Of a stretch of 64,000 nt of DNA, positions 32,713 to 42,600 are shown piece after piece. The position numbers and the translations under genes are program-made. Below the pieces are notes generated by a model. It had not been told where the DNA came from. It saw only the letters and a list, made by a program, of their open reading frames with translations, and did no database searches. This DNA comes from an uncultured Eubacteriales bacterium (lineage in GTDB: Bacteria; Bacillota; Clostridia; Christensenellales; CAG-314): assembly GCA_948938605.1 (NCBI GenBank), contig CARAIG010000057.1:11340-75339 (forward strand). The letters run 5' to 3'. How positions within the stretch are numbered: the stretch's first letter is position 1; every line of letters begins with the position of its first letter.

Positions 32713-35355
32713 GTGGCAAAAAAGTATACTTATTTGTTTAGCGAAGGCGACGCGTCAATGCGCGAACTTCTCGGCGGTAAAGGCGCAAACCTTGCGGAAA
32801 TGACTAAAATCGGTCTTCCCGTTCCCCAAGGATTTACCATTAGTACCGAAGCCTGCACGCAATATTACGAAGACGGCAGACACATCAACGACGAAATCAA
32901 GGGTCAAATTATGGACTACATCGTCAAGATGGAAAAAATCACCGGTAAAAAGTTCGGTGACAAGGAAAACCCCTTGCTTGTATCCGTTCGTAGCGGTGCG
33001 CGTGCATCCATGCCCGGAATGATGGACACAATTTTGAACCTTGGTTTAAACGAGGAAGTTGTTGAAACATTAGCAAAGAAGAGCGGTAACCCCCGTTGGG
33101 CGTATGACTGCTACCGTCGTTTCATCCAAATGTTCTCCGACGTTGTTATGGAAGTAGGCAAAAAGTATTTCGAAGTGCTTATTGACGAAATGAAGAAAAA
33201 ACGCGGTGTAGTTAACGACGTTGACCTTACCGCAGATGACCTTAAAGAACTTGCTAACCAATTCAAGGCGGAATACAAAGCAAAAATCGGAAAGGAATTC
33301 CCCAAAGACCCCAAAGAACAACTCTTTGCGGCAGTTGAAGCGGTATTCCGCAGCTGGGACAACCCCCGCGCCAACATCTACCGTATGGACCACGACATTC
33401 CCTATTCGTGGGGTACAGCAGTTAACGTACAAATGATGGCGTTCGGTAACATGGGCGACGATTGCGGAACAGGCGTTGCATTTACCCGTAACCCCGCAAC
33501 GGGCGAAAAGGGCTTAATGGGCGAATTTTTGATGAACGCTCAAGGCGAAGACGTTGTTGCAGGCGTCCGTACACCTATGCACATCGACCAAATGGCAAAA
33601 ATTTTGCCCGACGTATACAAGCAATTCCTTGAAGTTTGCGACACGTTGGAACACCATTACAGAGATATGCAGGATATGGAATTTACTATCGAACAAGGTA
33701 AACTCTATATGCTTCAAACCCGTAACGGCAAGCGTACTGCGGCAGCCGCAATCAAAATTGCTTGCGACTTAATCGACGAAGGTATGATTACCGAACAGGA
33801 AGCTTTAATGCAAATCGACGCTAAGTCGCTTGATATGTTGCTTCACCCGACGTTTGACGCTAAGGCATTAGCCGACGCCGACAAAAACAACGTTGTAGGT
33901 AAAGGTATCGCTGCAAGTCCGGGAGCTGCTGCCGGTACTATCGTATTCACTCCGGAAGACGCAGTAGAACTCGGCAAACAAAAGAAAAAGGTTATTCTTG
34001 TCCGTCTTGAAACTTCTCCCGAAGATATTGAAGGTATGAAGTTTGCACAAGGTATCTTAACCGTTCGCGGCGGACAAACTTCTCACGCAGCGGTTGTTGC
34101 CCGCGGTATGGGTACTTGCTGTGTATCCGGTTGCGGCGACATCAAAATGGACGAAGCTAACAAGTGCTTCGAACTTGGCGGAAAAATGTTCCGCGAAGGC
34201 GACGCATTGTCTTTGGACGGTTCCACAGGTAAAATTTACGACATCGCAATTAAAACCGTTCCCGCCGATCCTTCCAGCGGATACTTCGGACGTATTATGA
34301 AACTTGCCGACAAGTATAAGCAATTGGAAGTACGTACCAATGCGGATACTCCCTCCGACGCTCAAAACGCTGCACGTTTAGGCGCACAAGGTATCGGTTT
34401 GTGCCGTACCGAACACATGTTCTTCGGCGAAGGACGTATCGACAAAATCCGCGAAATGATCGTTTCCGAAACAGTTGAGGAACGCGAAGCGGCTTTGGCA
34501 AAGATCGAACCCTTGCAACAAGCAGACTTCGAAGGACTTATGGAAGCATTGGAAGGCAAACCCGTTATTATCCGTTACCTTGACCCCCCGCTTCACGAAT
34601 TTGTTCCCACAGCAGAAAAGGACATTGAAGAACTTGCTAAAAGACAAGGCAAAACGGTTGCGCAAGTTAAGCAAATTTGCAACAGCTTGCACGAATTTAA
34701 CCCCATGATGGGTCACCGCGGATGCCGTCTTGCAGTAACCTATCCCGAAATTGCCGTTATGCAAACTAAGGCTGTTATCAAGGCCGCTTTGGCAGTACAC
34801 AAACGTCACCCCAAATGGCACGTTGTTCCCGAAATTATGATTCCGTTGGTAGGCGAAGTTAAGGAACTTGCTTACGTTAAAAAGATTGTTTGCGAAACTG
34901 CCGACAAAGTAATTAAGGAATCTAAATGCAAGCTAACCTATCAAGTAGGTACTATGATCGAAATCCCGCGTGCGGCTCTTACAGCAGACGAAATCGCTAA
35001 GGAAGCAGAATTTTTCAGCTTCGGTACAAACGACCTTACTCAAATGACGTTCGGTTTCAGCCGTGACGACGCAAGCAAATTCTTGCCCAGTTACTACGGT
35101 GCAAAGATTTACGAAAGCGATCCGTTCGCCCGTCTTGATACAGTAGGCGTAGGCAAGTTGATGAAGATGGCAGTAACGCTCGGCCGCGAAACCCGTCCCG
35201 AACTTCAATGCGGTATCTGCGGCGAACACGGCGGCGATCCTTCGAGTATCGAATTCGCTCACAAGATCGGTTTGACATACGTTTCCTGCTCGCCTTTCCG
35301 CGTACCCATTGCACGTTTGGCAGCAGCGCAAGCGGCTATCAAATTTCCCCGTTAG
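32713..35355 (+). CDS. ppdK: Pyruvate, phosphate dikinase
   Basis: A GGAGGAATAACAAA site precedes a GTG at 32713, giving 880 residues, the usual length; an in-frame ATG at 32680 overlaps the site. The N-terminal ATP-grasp part begins KKYTYLFSEGDASMRELLGGKGANLAEM. The phosphohistidine swivel domain has GGQTSHAAVVARGMGTCCVSG (His458). The C-terminal PEP-binding barrel has GIGLCRTEHMFF, MGHRGCRL, GTMIEIPRA and FGTNDLTQMTFGFSRDD. PPDK interconverts pyruvate, ATP and phosphate with PEP, AMP and PPi, and is typical of anaerobes that use PPi in glycolysis. Codon bias (many AAG/GAA and few rare codons) suggests high expression. Confidence 0.97.
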   Translation: MAKKYTYLFSEGDASMRELLGGKGANLAEMTKIGLPVPQGFTISTEACTQYYEDGRHINDEIKGQIMDYIVKMEKITGKKFGDKENPLLVSVRSGARASMPGMMDTILNLGLNEEVVETLAKKSGNPRWAYDCYRRFIQMFSDVVMEVGKKYFEVLIDEMKKKRGVVNDVDLTADDLKELANQFKAEYKAKIGKEFPKDPKEQLFAAVEAVFRSWDNPRANIYRMDHDIPYSWGTAVNVQMMAFGNMGDDCGTGVAFTRNPATGEKGLMGEFLMNAQGEDVVAGVRTPMHIDQMAKILPDVYKQFLEVCDTLEHHYRDMQDMEFTIEQGKLYMLQTRNGKRTAAAAIKIACDLIDEGMITEQEALMQIDAKSLDMLLHPTFDAKALADADKNNVVGKGIAASPGAAAGTIVFTPEDAVELGKQKKKVILVRLETSPEDIEGMKFAQGILTVRGGQTSHAAVVARGMGTCCVSGCGDIKMDEANKCFELGGKMFREGDALSLDGSTGKIYDIAIKTVPADPSSGYFGRIMKLADKYKQLEVRTNADTPSDAQNAARLGAQGIGLCRTEHMFFGEGRIDKIREMIVSETVEEREAALAKIEPLQQADFEGLMEALEGKPVIIRYLDPPLHEFVPTAEKDIEELAKRQGKTVAQVKQICNSLHEFNPMMGHRGCRLAVTYPEIAVMQTKAVIKAALAVHKRHPKWHVVPEIMIPLVGEVKELAYVKKIVCETADKVIKESKCKLTYQVGTMIEIPRAALTADEIAKEAEFFSFGTNDLTQMTFGFSRDDASKFLPSYYGAKIYESDPFARLDTVGVGKLMKMAVTLGRETRPELQCGICGEHGGDPSSIEFAHKIGLTYVSCSPFRVPIARLAAAQAAIKFPR

Positions 35356-35372
35356 TAATTGCGGATAAACAC

Positions 35373-35402
35373 AAAAAGGAAGGTTTACGCCTTCCTTTTT
35401 TG
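35373..35402 (+). terminator. Intrinsic terminator after ppdK
   Basis: AAAAAGGAAGG pairs with CCTTCCTTTTT around TTTACG. Confidence 0.85.
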
Positions 35403-35528
35403 TGCACAAGGTGCGCAATGCAAGCAAAATCAAAGTTACATATAAACAATTATGTTGTAGCTATGCTGAGTGCTAAGCGGTAGCATACGTAACGTTAAAA
35501 ATTTGCAAACAATTAAAAAGGAGTTTTT

Positions 35529-36083
35529 ATGCAAAAAGAATATATGTCTGCGGCTGTAGCGTTGCAAAAATTAAAAGACGGCAACAAAGTTTATCTCAAC
35601 AGTATTACAAGCGTTGGGGATGTTTCACCGTCAAAACGGCTTTATACAAGCCAAAACGGGCAAGCTCCGTATGCCGTTGTCGTAACCTGCTCCGATTCGC
35701 GGGTAATTCCCGAAAGTATTTTTTCGGCGGGCATAGGCGATTTATTCGTTGTGCGCGTAGCCGGCAACGTTATAGATAACAATCAACTAGGCAGTATCGA
35801 ATACGCCGTCGAACACTTGCATTGCCGTTTGGTTGTCGTCCTCGGACATACGCAATGCGGTGCGGTAGGTGCTTCCTTAAAGCAAAACGGCGGTTATGTA
35901 AAATTTATTACGGACGAAATCCGCTCGGCAATCGGCGACGAAAAGGACGATGTTAAAGCAAGCATACTTAACGTCAAACACAGCGTTGCAAAAATATGCA
36001 ATTCGCTAAACAAAACGGACGGACTAACCGTTTGCGGTGCAATTTACCGCACCGATAGCGGTATTGTCGATTTCGACTTGTAA
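35529..36083 (+). CDS. Beta-class carbonic anhydrase
   Basis: The 184-residue product shows the beta-carbonic anhydrase zinc site: Cys54, Asp56 and Arg58 in VVTCSDSRV, and His107 and Cys110 in VVLGHTQCGAV, with FVVRVAGNV between them. It interconverts CO2 and bicarbonate. A GGAG site precedes the ATG. The gene stands alone between ppdK and the ABC transporter; supplying bicarbonate for carboxylation is a reasonable guess. Confidence 0.93.
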   Translation: MQKEYMSAAVALQKLKDGNKVYLNSITSVGDVSPSKRLYTSQNGQAPYAVVVTCSDSRVIPESIFSAGIGDLFVVRVAGNVIDNNQLGSIEYAVEHLHCRLVVVLGHTQCGAVGASLKQNGGYVKFITDEIRSAIGDEKDDVKASILNVKHSVAKICNSLNKTDGLTVCGAIYRTDSGIVDFDL

Positions 36084-36104
36084 ATTTAATATTTTTACAG
36101 TGTA

Positions 36105-36133
36105 TTTACATCCGACCTAGACTGTGTTAAAAT
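36105..36133 (+). promoter_or_regulatory. Promoter of the ABC fusion gene
   Basis: TTTACA at 36105-36110 and TAAAAT at 36128-36133 are 17 bp apart. Confidence 0.6.
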
Positions 36134-36176
36134 AATTAAGATGTAAAAAATATAACCGTTCAAATAGGAGTCCAGT

Positions 36177-38609
36177 GTGATAAGTTTAAAAGATGTCAGT
36201 AAAACCTACAAAACAAAATCCAAATCCGAAACGCAAGCGTTAAAGGATGTAAGCCTGAATTTTGCCAACTGCGGTATGGTATTTATACTCGGCAAAAGCG
36301 GCAGCGGAAAGTCTACTTTGCTAAATTTACTTGGCGGTTTAGACAGCCCTACAAGCGGAGAAATTTTTGTCGACGGTGAAAATATGCAACATTTTTCACA
36401 ACGCGATTACGATACCTACCGCAACAATTACGTAGGCTTTATTTTTCAAGAATTTAATTTGCTTTCGGACTTTAACGTCCGCGATAACGTGGCTCTTACA
36501 TTAAAACTCACCCAAACGGACAATGCGGACGGAAAAGTCACTGATGCGTTAAAGCAAGTCGAGTTGAACGAAGAATACTTAAACCGCCGCATCGACGAAA
36601 TGTCTGGCGGCGAAAAACAGCGCATTACCATTGCCCGCGCCATTATTAAGGACAGTAAAATTATCCTTGCCGATGAACCCACAGGCAACCTCGATTCAGC
36701 AACGGGCGAAAGTATTTGGAATATATTAAAAAACTTGTCCCGCGAACGTTTGGTTGTGGTAGTGTCGCACGACCGCGAAAGCGCCGAAAAGTATGCCGAT
36801 AGGATAATTGAAATTGCCGACGGACAAATCGTTGCGGATAGTGACGAGTTGCAGGAGCAAATAATTACGGACGAAAAAACCTTTGTTTCAACAAAGCAAG
36901 GACTGTCGTTTGGCGCCCGTTTAAAAATGGGTTACAATACTTTGCGATTGCGTAAAGCAAAAACCGTCAGCGTAATATTGCTTGTAGTATTCAGTATTTT
37001 ATTATTGCTTATTACGCAGATGTGTTTGTGTTTTTCGTCTGAACTGACATTGGCAAAGTATATACAGCAGTACGATTTAACACATTTTACTGTGTCGCAA
37101 GGATATGTTTCCGGTTACAGTAAATTGTTTAATAGGTATAGCTGCATAATGAAAAACAGCACAAAGCAATACATTGAAAACAACTGTTTAAGTATAAACA
37201 ACGGTATTATTAAAAGCAAACAAGATATTTTTGATATGGGGCTTTCGTTTGTGGGCGAAGCGTTGGAAATTGACGACAATTCGTACTATATTACCTCTAC
37301 GGAATTAGAAAACGGTTATAGTTGGGGAACGGGTGTTGTGGAAGTTGACGGGGAGTTTGTGGAAATAATCAAGGAACAGCATCCGCCCGAGTTTTTAATA
37401 GGTAAAAAAGTCAACCTATGTAATATGTTTTATTCGCAAGATCATATTTTAGCGGGAATTATCAATTTTGACGATATGTTAATTAATCCTACGTTTCCGC
37501 AATGTTTCCGCACCGAAAATTTTGAAGACGGCCATTTTGCTCGCGACATAAATTTCAACAGAACCGACCCCAAAGAGGTCACTATGCAATTGTCGGGAAA
37601 CAATTATGAAGATGAACTTGAAATAACAGACTATATTGATGGTTTTATATCTTATAAAACAAGCGTAATAGTAACGGCAGGCGGAATAATATCCAATAAT
37701 AACGGATTTGCGCTTGCCGACAACGAAATTGTTTTGACTTACGAGATGTACGCCGGTTTGTTCCAAGCCGATTCCAAATGGTCTTATATCAATTCCGATT
37801 TAACTCAATTGCGTAATATACCGTCGGAAATAGGCAAAACGTTCAATTTAAAGTTTCAAGAATACGATACAAACGAATTGTTGGTAGATTACGGCGAAGT
37901 AAAACTTGCGGGCGTGGCTTTCCACAAAAACGACTTGCATTTAGAAAGTTTTGTAAACAAGATGTGTTGCAGTAAAAAAATGCTTCGACGCATTAATTTG
38001 GATTTGTCCCCGTCGAATATTTTAGTGTCGGCGGACTCGGTAAAAAACTTAAACAATTTTGTAACAACTTTGCGCAAAGAATATTTAGGATATATTGTCA
38101 GTGTGGGCACTATCGAAACAACGTCGTATACGGGACAAAGTACTAATGAAGTAGATGTTGCTAATATGATCTATGAATTTGAGGAAACTATAAAGTTGCT
38201 TTCGATTGTGTTTGCAGTAATATGTATCATATTGCTTATAGTCCTTATACTACTTGTAATCAATCTAATTTCTTTTAGCATTGCAAACCGAAAAAAGGAA
38301 ATAGGTATTTTGTCCGCGCTCGGCACATCCAACAAAGATATTACAAGTATATTTTTGCTTGAAACATTAATTATTTCTGCAATAAGTTTTGCAATAATTC
38401 TTGTAATGGTGTTTGTTTTCGCGTGGGCGTTTAACAGTATTCTGAGCAGAGGGTACTTGCTTAACATTGTTTTCCCGTTCCTTCGCGTAGATTTGATTAC
38501 CGTTGCAACATTGATTGCAATGTCATTCGGCTTGCTTTTGCTTGCGGCGTTGATACCAATCCGTAAGATTATAAAACTAAAACCCATTGATGCTATACGG
38601 AATGTTTAA
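36177..38609 (+). CDS. ABC transporter, ATPase-permease fusion (MacB/FtsX type)
   Basis: A TAGGAG site precedes a GTG start. The 810-residue protein begins with an ABC ATPase domain: Walker A GKSGSGKST (about residues 39-47), Q-loop FQEFNLL, signature SGGEKQR, Walker B IILADEPTG, and the H-loop VVSHD. A first TM helix lies at about 263-285, then a large extracytoplasmic region, and three helices at the C-terminus (IVFAVICIILLIVLILLVINL, FLLETLIISAISFAIILVMVF, VATLIAMSFGLLLLAALIPI) forming an FtsX-like permease. This type exports or extracts peptides or lipoproteins and may act as a bacteriocin-resistance pump. The ATPase and permease are usually separate genes in Firmicutes. Confidence 0.9.
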   Translation: MISLKDVSKTYKTKSKSETQALKDVSLNFANCGMVFILGKSGSGKSTLLNLLGGLDSPTSGEIFVDGENMQHFSQRDYDTYRNNYVGFIFQEFNLLSDFNVRDNVALTLKLTQTDNADGKVTDALKQVELNEEYLNRRIDEMSGGEKQRITIARAIIKDSKIILADEPTGNLDSATGESIWNILKNLSRERLVVVVSHDRESAEKYADRIIEIADGQIVADSDELQEQIITDEKTFVSTKQGLSFGARLKMGYNTLRLRKAKTVSVILLVVFSILLLLITQMCLCFSSELTLAKYIQQYDLTHFTVSQGYVSGYSKLFNRYSCIMKNSTKQYIENNCLSINNGIIKSKQDIFDMGLSFVGEALEIDDNSYYITSTELENGYSWGTGVVEVDGEFVEIIKEQHPPEFLIGKKVNLCNMFYSQDHILAGIINFDDMLINPTFPQCFRTENFEDGHFARDINFNRTDPKEVTMQLSGNNYEDELEITDYIDGFISYKTSVIVTAGGIISNNNGFALADNEIVLTYEMYAGLFQADSKWSYINSDLTQLRNIPSEIGKTFNLKFQEYDTNELLVDYGEVKLAGVAFHKNDLHLESFVNKMCCSKKMLRRINLDLSPSNILVSADSVKNLNNFVTTLRKEYLGYIVSVGTIETTSYTGQSTNEVDVANMIYEFEETIKLLSIVFAVICIILLIVLILLVINLISFSIANRKKEIGILSALGTSNKDITSIFLLETLIISAISFAIILVMVFVFAWAFNSILSRGYLLNIVFPFLRVDLITVATLIAMSFGLLLLAALIPIRKIIKLKPIDAIRNV

Positions 38610-38629
38610 AAGTTGATAGTATTTAGATT

Positions 38630-38664
38630 TAAAACCCATACTAAATATGGGTTTTATTTTTTTA
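38630..38664 (+). terminator. Intrinsic terminator after the ABC gene
   Basis: TAAAACCCATA pairs with ATATGGGTTTTA, followed by TTTTTTTA. Confidence 0.85.
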
Positions 38665-38777
38665 GTATGAGTAAAAAACAGATTGCAAGGTTTAACTAAC
38701 TTATATTTTTATAATCTCACGTTGCTAGTCTAATCAAATTGATTTTTTCGACATAATATTACATTTTTTCTATTTTA

Positions 38778-38806
38778 TTGACACAAGCACCGTTATTTGC
38801 TACAAT
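38778..38806 (+). promoter_or_regulatory. Promoter of the structured ncRNA
   Basis: Perfect TTGACA at 38778-38783 and TACAAT at 38801-38806 are 17 bp apart. The predicted start, about 38812, falls on the first base pairs of the RNA stem. Confidence 0.8.
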
Positions 38807-38811
38807 ATACT

Positions 38812-38991
38812 CGCCAAATCAAAATTGAATAGTTTTAATGTCCCAAGGGTATAGTTTTAAGGTAGAACTATACTCAATAATCGTATATAAAAATCCCTTG
38901 GGCGATTTCAATTTTGGTTTGGCGACTGAATTACGATTAATGGTATATTCTACGGCGCCGTTTTTCGTAATGAAAACGGTGCCCTTTTTAT
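38812..38991 (+). ncRNA. Structured ncRNA of about 180 nt, 6S-RNA-like candidate
   Basis: CGCCAAATCAAAATTG (38812-38827) pairs with CAATTTTGGTTTGGCG (38909-38924) with one G-U. Inside, CCCAAGGG pairs with CCCTTGGG, and a small hairpin TATAGTTT...GAACTATA forms beyond it, leaving large unpaired stretches on both sides. After a linker, an intrinsic terminator (38954-38992) closes the transcript. The length, rod-like shape with a large internal bulge, free promoter and terminator are like 6S RNA, which binds RNA polymerase, but I could not match the 6S conserved bases. No ORF is present. Confidence 0.7.
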
Positions 38992-38992
38992 T
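38954..38992 (+). terminator. Terminator of the ncRNA
   Basis: GGCGCCGTTTT pairs with AAAACGGTGCC (one G-U) around TCGTAATG, followed by CTTTTTATTTTTT. Confidence 0.85.
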
Positions 38993-39453
38993 TTTTCAGC
39001 AAAGGCGAACTTAATTGCAGTGGGATACGCTCCGACCATTTTTTGCAGTGTTTTAATTTTACGCTGTTCACAGTGTATACTGTTAAAAACTAATAGGCTC
39101 GGTATTTAAAATTGCAAAGCATATTGGCGATACTGCCATAAATACAATACGGGTAATATAACATACGTAACGGCAGTTAATGATGACTAACTGCGTTTAA
39201 GCTGTTATTACATCGTTTCGTGTAGCAAGGTTTACAATATATGTACGATATAGTAATCCTGTATAGTGCAATTTTGTTGTTTTATGGCTGACCTTGTGTT
39301 GAATTTTAGACAAAACTTCATACAATGGACATATATATGTGAATTTTGGTTGGCATTTTGACGTAAAAACTTACATAATACACGTATTTGTTGCAAAATT
39401 GTTTAAATAAAGTTAAATTAAGGCATATTTCGCTCAATTATGTCACAAATACC
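38993..39453. other. Long AT-rich spacer before the giant-gene promoter
   Basis: About 460 bp with no supported gene, no dispersed repeat and no strong hairpin. A 25-codon frame beginning at about 39283 lacks a ribosome binding site. The length and AT-richness are compatible with a regulator-binding region for the giant gene. Confidence 0.5.
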
Positions 39454-39484
39454 TTGACAGGGGGGGGGTATAAGTGAATATAAT
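39454..39484 (+). promoter_or_regulatory. Promoter with G9 tract in the spacer (phase-variable candidate)
   Basis: Perfect TTGACA at 39454-39459 and perfect TATAAT at 39479-39484 are separated by 19 bp, of which positions 39460-39468 are nine consecutive Gs. A spacer of 17 bp is optimal; every other strong promoter in this window has 17. Loss of two Gs would restore 17, while the present 19 should be weak. This is the classic design of promoters switched by slipped-strand mispairing. Confidence 0.8.
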
Positions 39485-39540
39485 AGTTACTAAGATTTTT
39501 TATAATTTAATGATAGATAAGCAACTGTCAGCAATTAAAA

Positions 39541-39593
39541 GTTGGAATTTGCCAACATTTTTTGCTTGTTTTTAGACCGACGTGTCTAGGAGG
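39541..39593 (+). promoter_or_regulatory. Leader hairpins and ribosome binding site of the giant gene
   Basis: GTTGG...CCAAC (39541-39556) is followed by ATTTTTT and could act as a weak attenuator. TAGAC...GTCTA (39573-39587) directly abuts AGGAGG (39588-39593), which lies 11 nt before the ATG. The second hairpin could restrict ribosome access. Confidence 0.4.
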
Positions 39594-39604
39594 TTTGGGT
39601 AGAA

Positions 39605-42600
39605 ATGGACAAAATAAAATTGAACAAAAAAGTAGGCGTCTCGGTTTTGGCGTTTATTCTTGTTGCAAGCGTCGCAATCGGCGTATTTTTTGCTACGGGC
39701 TTAAACGCTAATTATGTTAACGCCTTGTCACTTAATAAGGGTAGGATTGCAATGGTCGACCTTATGGATCGCTATCCCGTCGATTGGGTAATAGGTCCGC
39801 TTGCGGCTAAAAATGCCGACGGCATATACGTCGATGCCGATGGTGAGCCCGCAGTCGACAGATACGGCAATCCGACAAACAATACGCACGGTATTCCCCG
39901 TAATCAGTATTTCAATGTTGACAACTACGTTTATACCGAGCCGAACACCGATTTGGGCGGCGCAGGCAAAACTCTTTACGGATGGAAACCAAACATTATA
40001 CCTATTTCGCCTGGAAACGCCGTTATTAACGAAAACGGTTATGTTATAGAAGGTGAAACGGCTACTGCAAAAGTCGGTATATATGTGGAGTTTGACGGTA
40101 CCTCAGGTACTGCTTTGTTCGGTACAAGTCAAAGATATGCGTTAATTGTTCCCGACGACGTTACTCAAATCGGTCAAAGCAATGGCGGTTACTCTTTAAA
40201 CGGCGTAGCGTATTATGTTGACAGGGAAGAAAATTCCTACACATATTTCAACACAAGTACAGCGGAAAATGACGTTAAATTTACCGACTTCGGAAATTTC
40301 ATTGCAAGAAGCGAAGTTAACGCCGTAATATCAAGGGCAAATTATTTTCAACCGCGCGAACGTTTAGTCGGCGTGTATTTTACTCAAAACAGTAAACTTA
40401 AATCCATTGACGGCGGTACCGAAGCAAGCGATAATGCAATGTATTCTACTAACCGCAGCAATATTGGGTACAGGGGCAAAAGTGCATTTGCACGTTGCGA
40501 CAATATGCGTTTCTTTATTATGCCTAACGGCGTAGAGTCCATCGGTCGAAGCGCATTTTACAATTGCGCCCAACTTGTAGATGTAAATATTCCGTCTACC
40601 GTAAACTCTTTGGGCAACAGAGTATTTTATAACTGTTCGAGTCTGCTGCATATAACAGTGCCTAGCGGGCTTCCGCATAGCACAGAAGTCTTTTTCGGTT
40701 GTAAAAAACTTAAAGACGTCGAAAATCTTTCGACTAATTATAGCGAAGCGGATTTTAGTTCTGCGCAATTATTTAATTATACTACAACTGCCGACGAAAG
40801 TGCTTTGTACGTGGTAGGCGGTGTTCCCACAACCGATAATGATGGAAATAAAGTTTACGATTCGGGTAAAAACGGATACTTATTTTGTCAAAACGTTATC
40901 GGCGACAATTCCGTTTTTGCAACTATTAGCGGACACGATCAACGCTATGTTACAAACGGTTGGTACGCTATGGGCTTTTCGGGCGACACCGATTCAACCG
41001 GCAACAAAACTTATATATTACCTGACGAATTGTCGGACAACAGCGATCGTCGTGTGGGTATAAAGTACGACTATATCGATTCGTTCGGTAACAAGCGGTT
41101 AAATACTTTCGGCGAAGGCGCTGTTACGCAGTACGATATTGCCAAGGATTTTGCTAGCGGAACTTGGTGTGTCAATATCGTTATGCCCAAGGCTGTAAGG
41201 GTTATCGGCGACAGCGCATTTAGCGGTTCGCATACGCGCTATATGGAAACTTACGCCACGTATATCGGGCAAAAGGCGTTTTACGGCTGTGCAGATGTCG
41301 GACTCAATCAAAACGGCAAACAGTGGTATTATTTACACAATCCTAGTCTGGCAGACTATCACATCGGTTCGGACGCGTTTACGAATCTCGGTGCGGGCGT
41401 TACTAAACCGGACGGCGAAAGGTTTTATATTTTTGAAAACAAGGCTCTTTATGACAAAGTGACAACCAACGGCGAACTTCCGTCGTATTTAAAAATACCC
41501 GACGCTGTGGCTAAATACCAAATTCCCGTTTACGTCAATGTTTACAGCGAAGACGGCGAACAGTTTACCGTAACGCCCAGCGATATGTCCGTTGCCTTTT
41601 TCAACGACAGCGATTACGACAGTTACAATCCTACAATTAAACAAGGCGACAATAAAGTTTTAATTACCAAACGTTTAAACGGTTATGCGTTTACCGATGT
41701 AAAGCGCAGTAACGGTTGGTGGGGTAAGGGCGAAAGCGTTACATATCCCGCTTTAAGCAATATGGAAAGTACCGTTTGGTATTCCGATGCCGATTGTACA
41801 ACTAAAATTACTTCCGCCGACGGCATAGGCAGTTTGTACAATTCGTCGACATCTGTTGAAGTAAACGTTTATACCCGCAAAATTAAGTATCCCGACTATA
41901 ACATTGCCGAATGGTCGTTCGACGAAGCAATGGAAGACGCTCAAAACGCCGATACTTATTCGTTTAACAAATTACTGGGGCTTGCCGACGATTATGTTGT
42001 TGATTTCGTGCGCCACGTAAACTCTTGGTTGGATCAAAGCGCTTCGGTTCACGCTTATGTAAAGTCGGCGGGTACATACACTTTAAAAGTAAGTCTTAAT
42101 GCGGAAAAATGGGGCGTTTGGAAAAACCCCGACGCAGACAAAACACAAGTTGAAGCTACTGTAAAACAAAAGGAAATAGACCTTGGTAAGTTAGAAAACA
42201 TCCCCACGTTTTATATTGTAAACACCCGTACAGGTAATACTGAAAAACTGCAACGCGACGAAAAGACGCCCATTTACGAACATATCGACGGCACTTACAG
42301 CACCGTTGAAGCAAACAGTATCGGTTTCGTCAACGTAATAAACTCGTATACGGGATACGCAGGTGCAAACCTTGCTTTGGCGGTCAAAACTGCTGACGGA
42401 CAGGATTGGACAATGTACAACATTGCGGGCGATCCGTCAAGCCAAACCAGCGGTACGGATTCCAACAGATATGCCGCTTCCTACACGTTTACCGTTAAAA
42501 ACGCCAACTATAAGTTTGTCTATTTAAGTGTCGAAGCAAATAAATCCGACTTTACCGACAGACGTATGGGCTTAGCGGAAAGTTCTATGCTGGAAAGGTC

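Noticed and set aside
39283..39360. 25-codon frame upstream of the giant gene
   Set aside because: No ribosome binding site, too short, and composition typical of AT-rich spacer.
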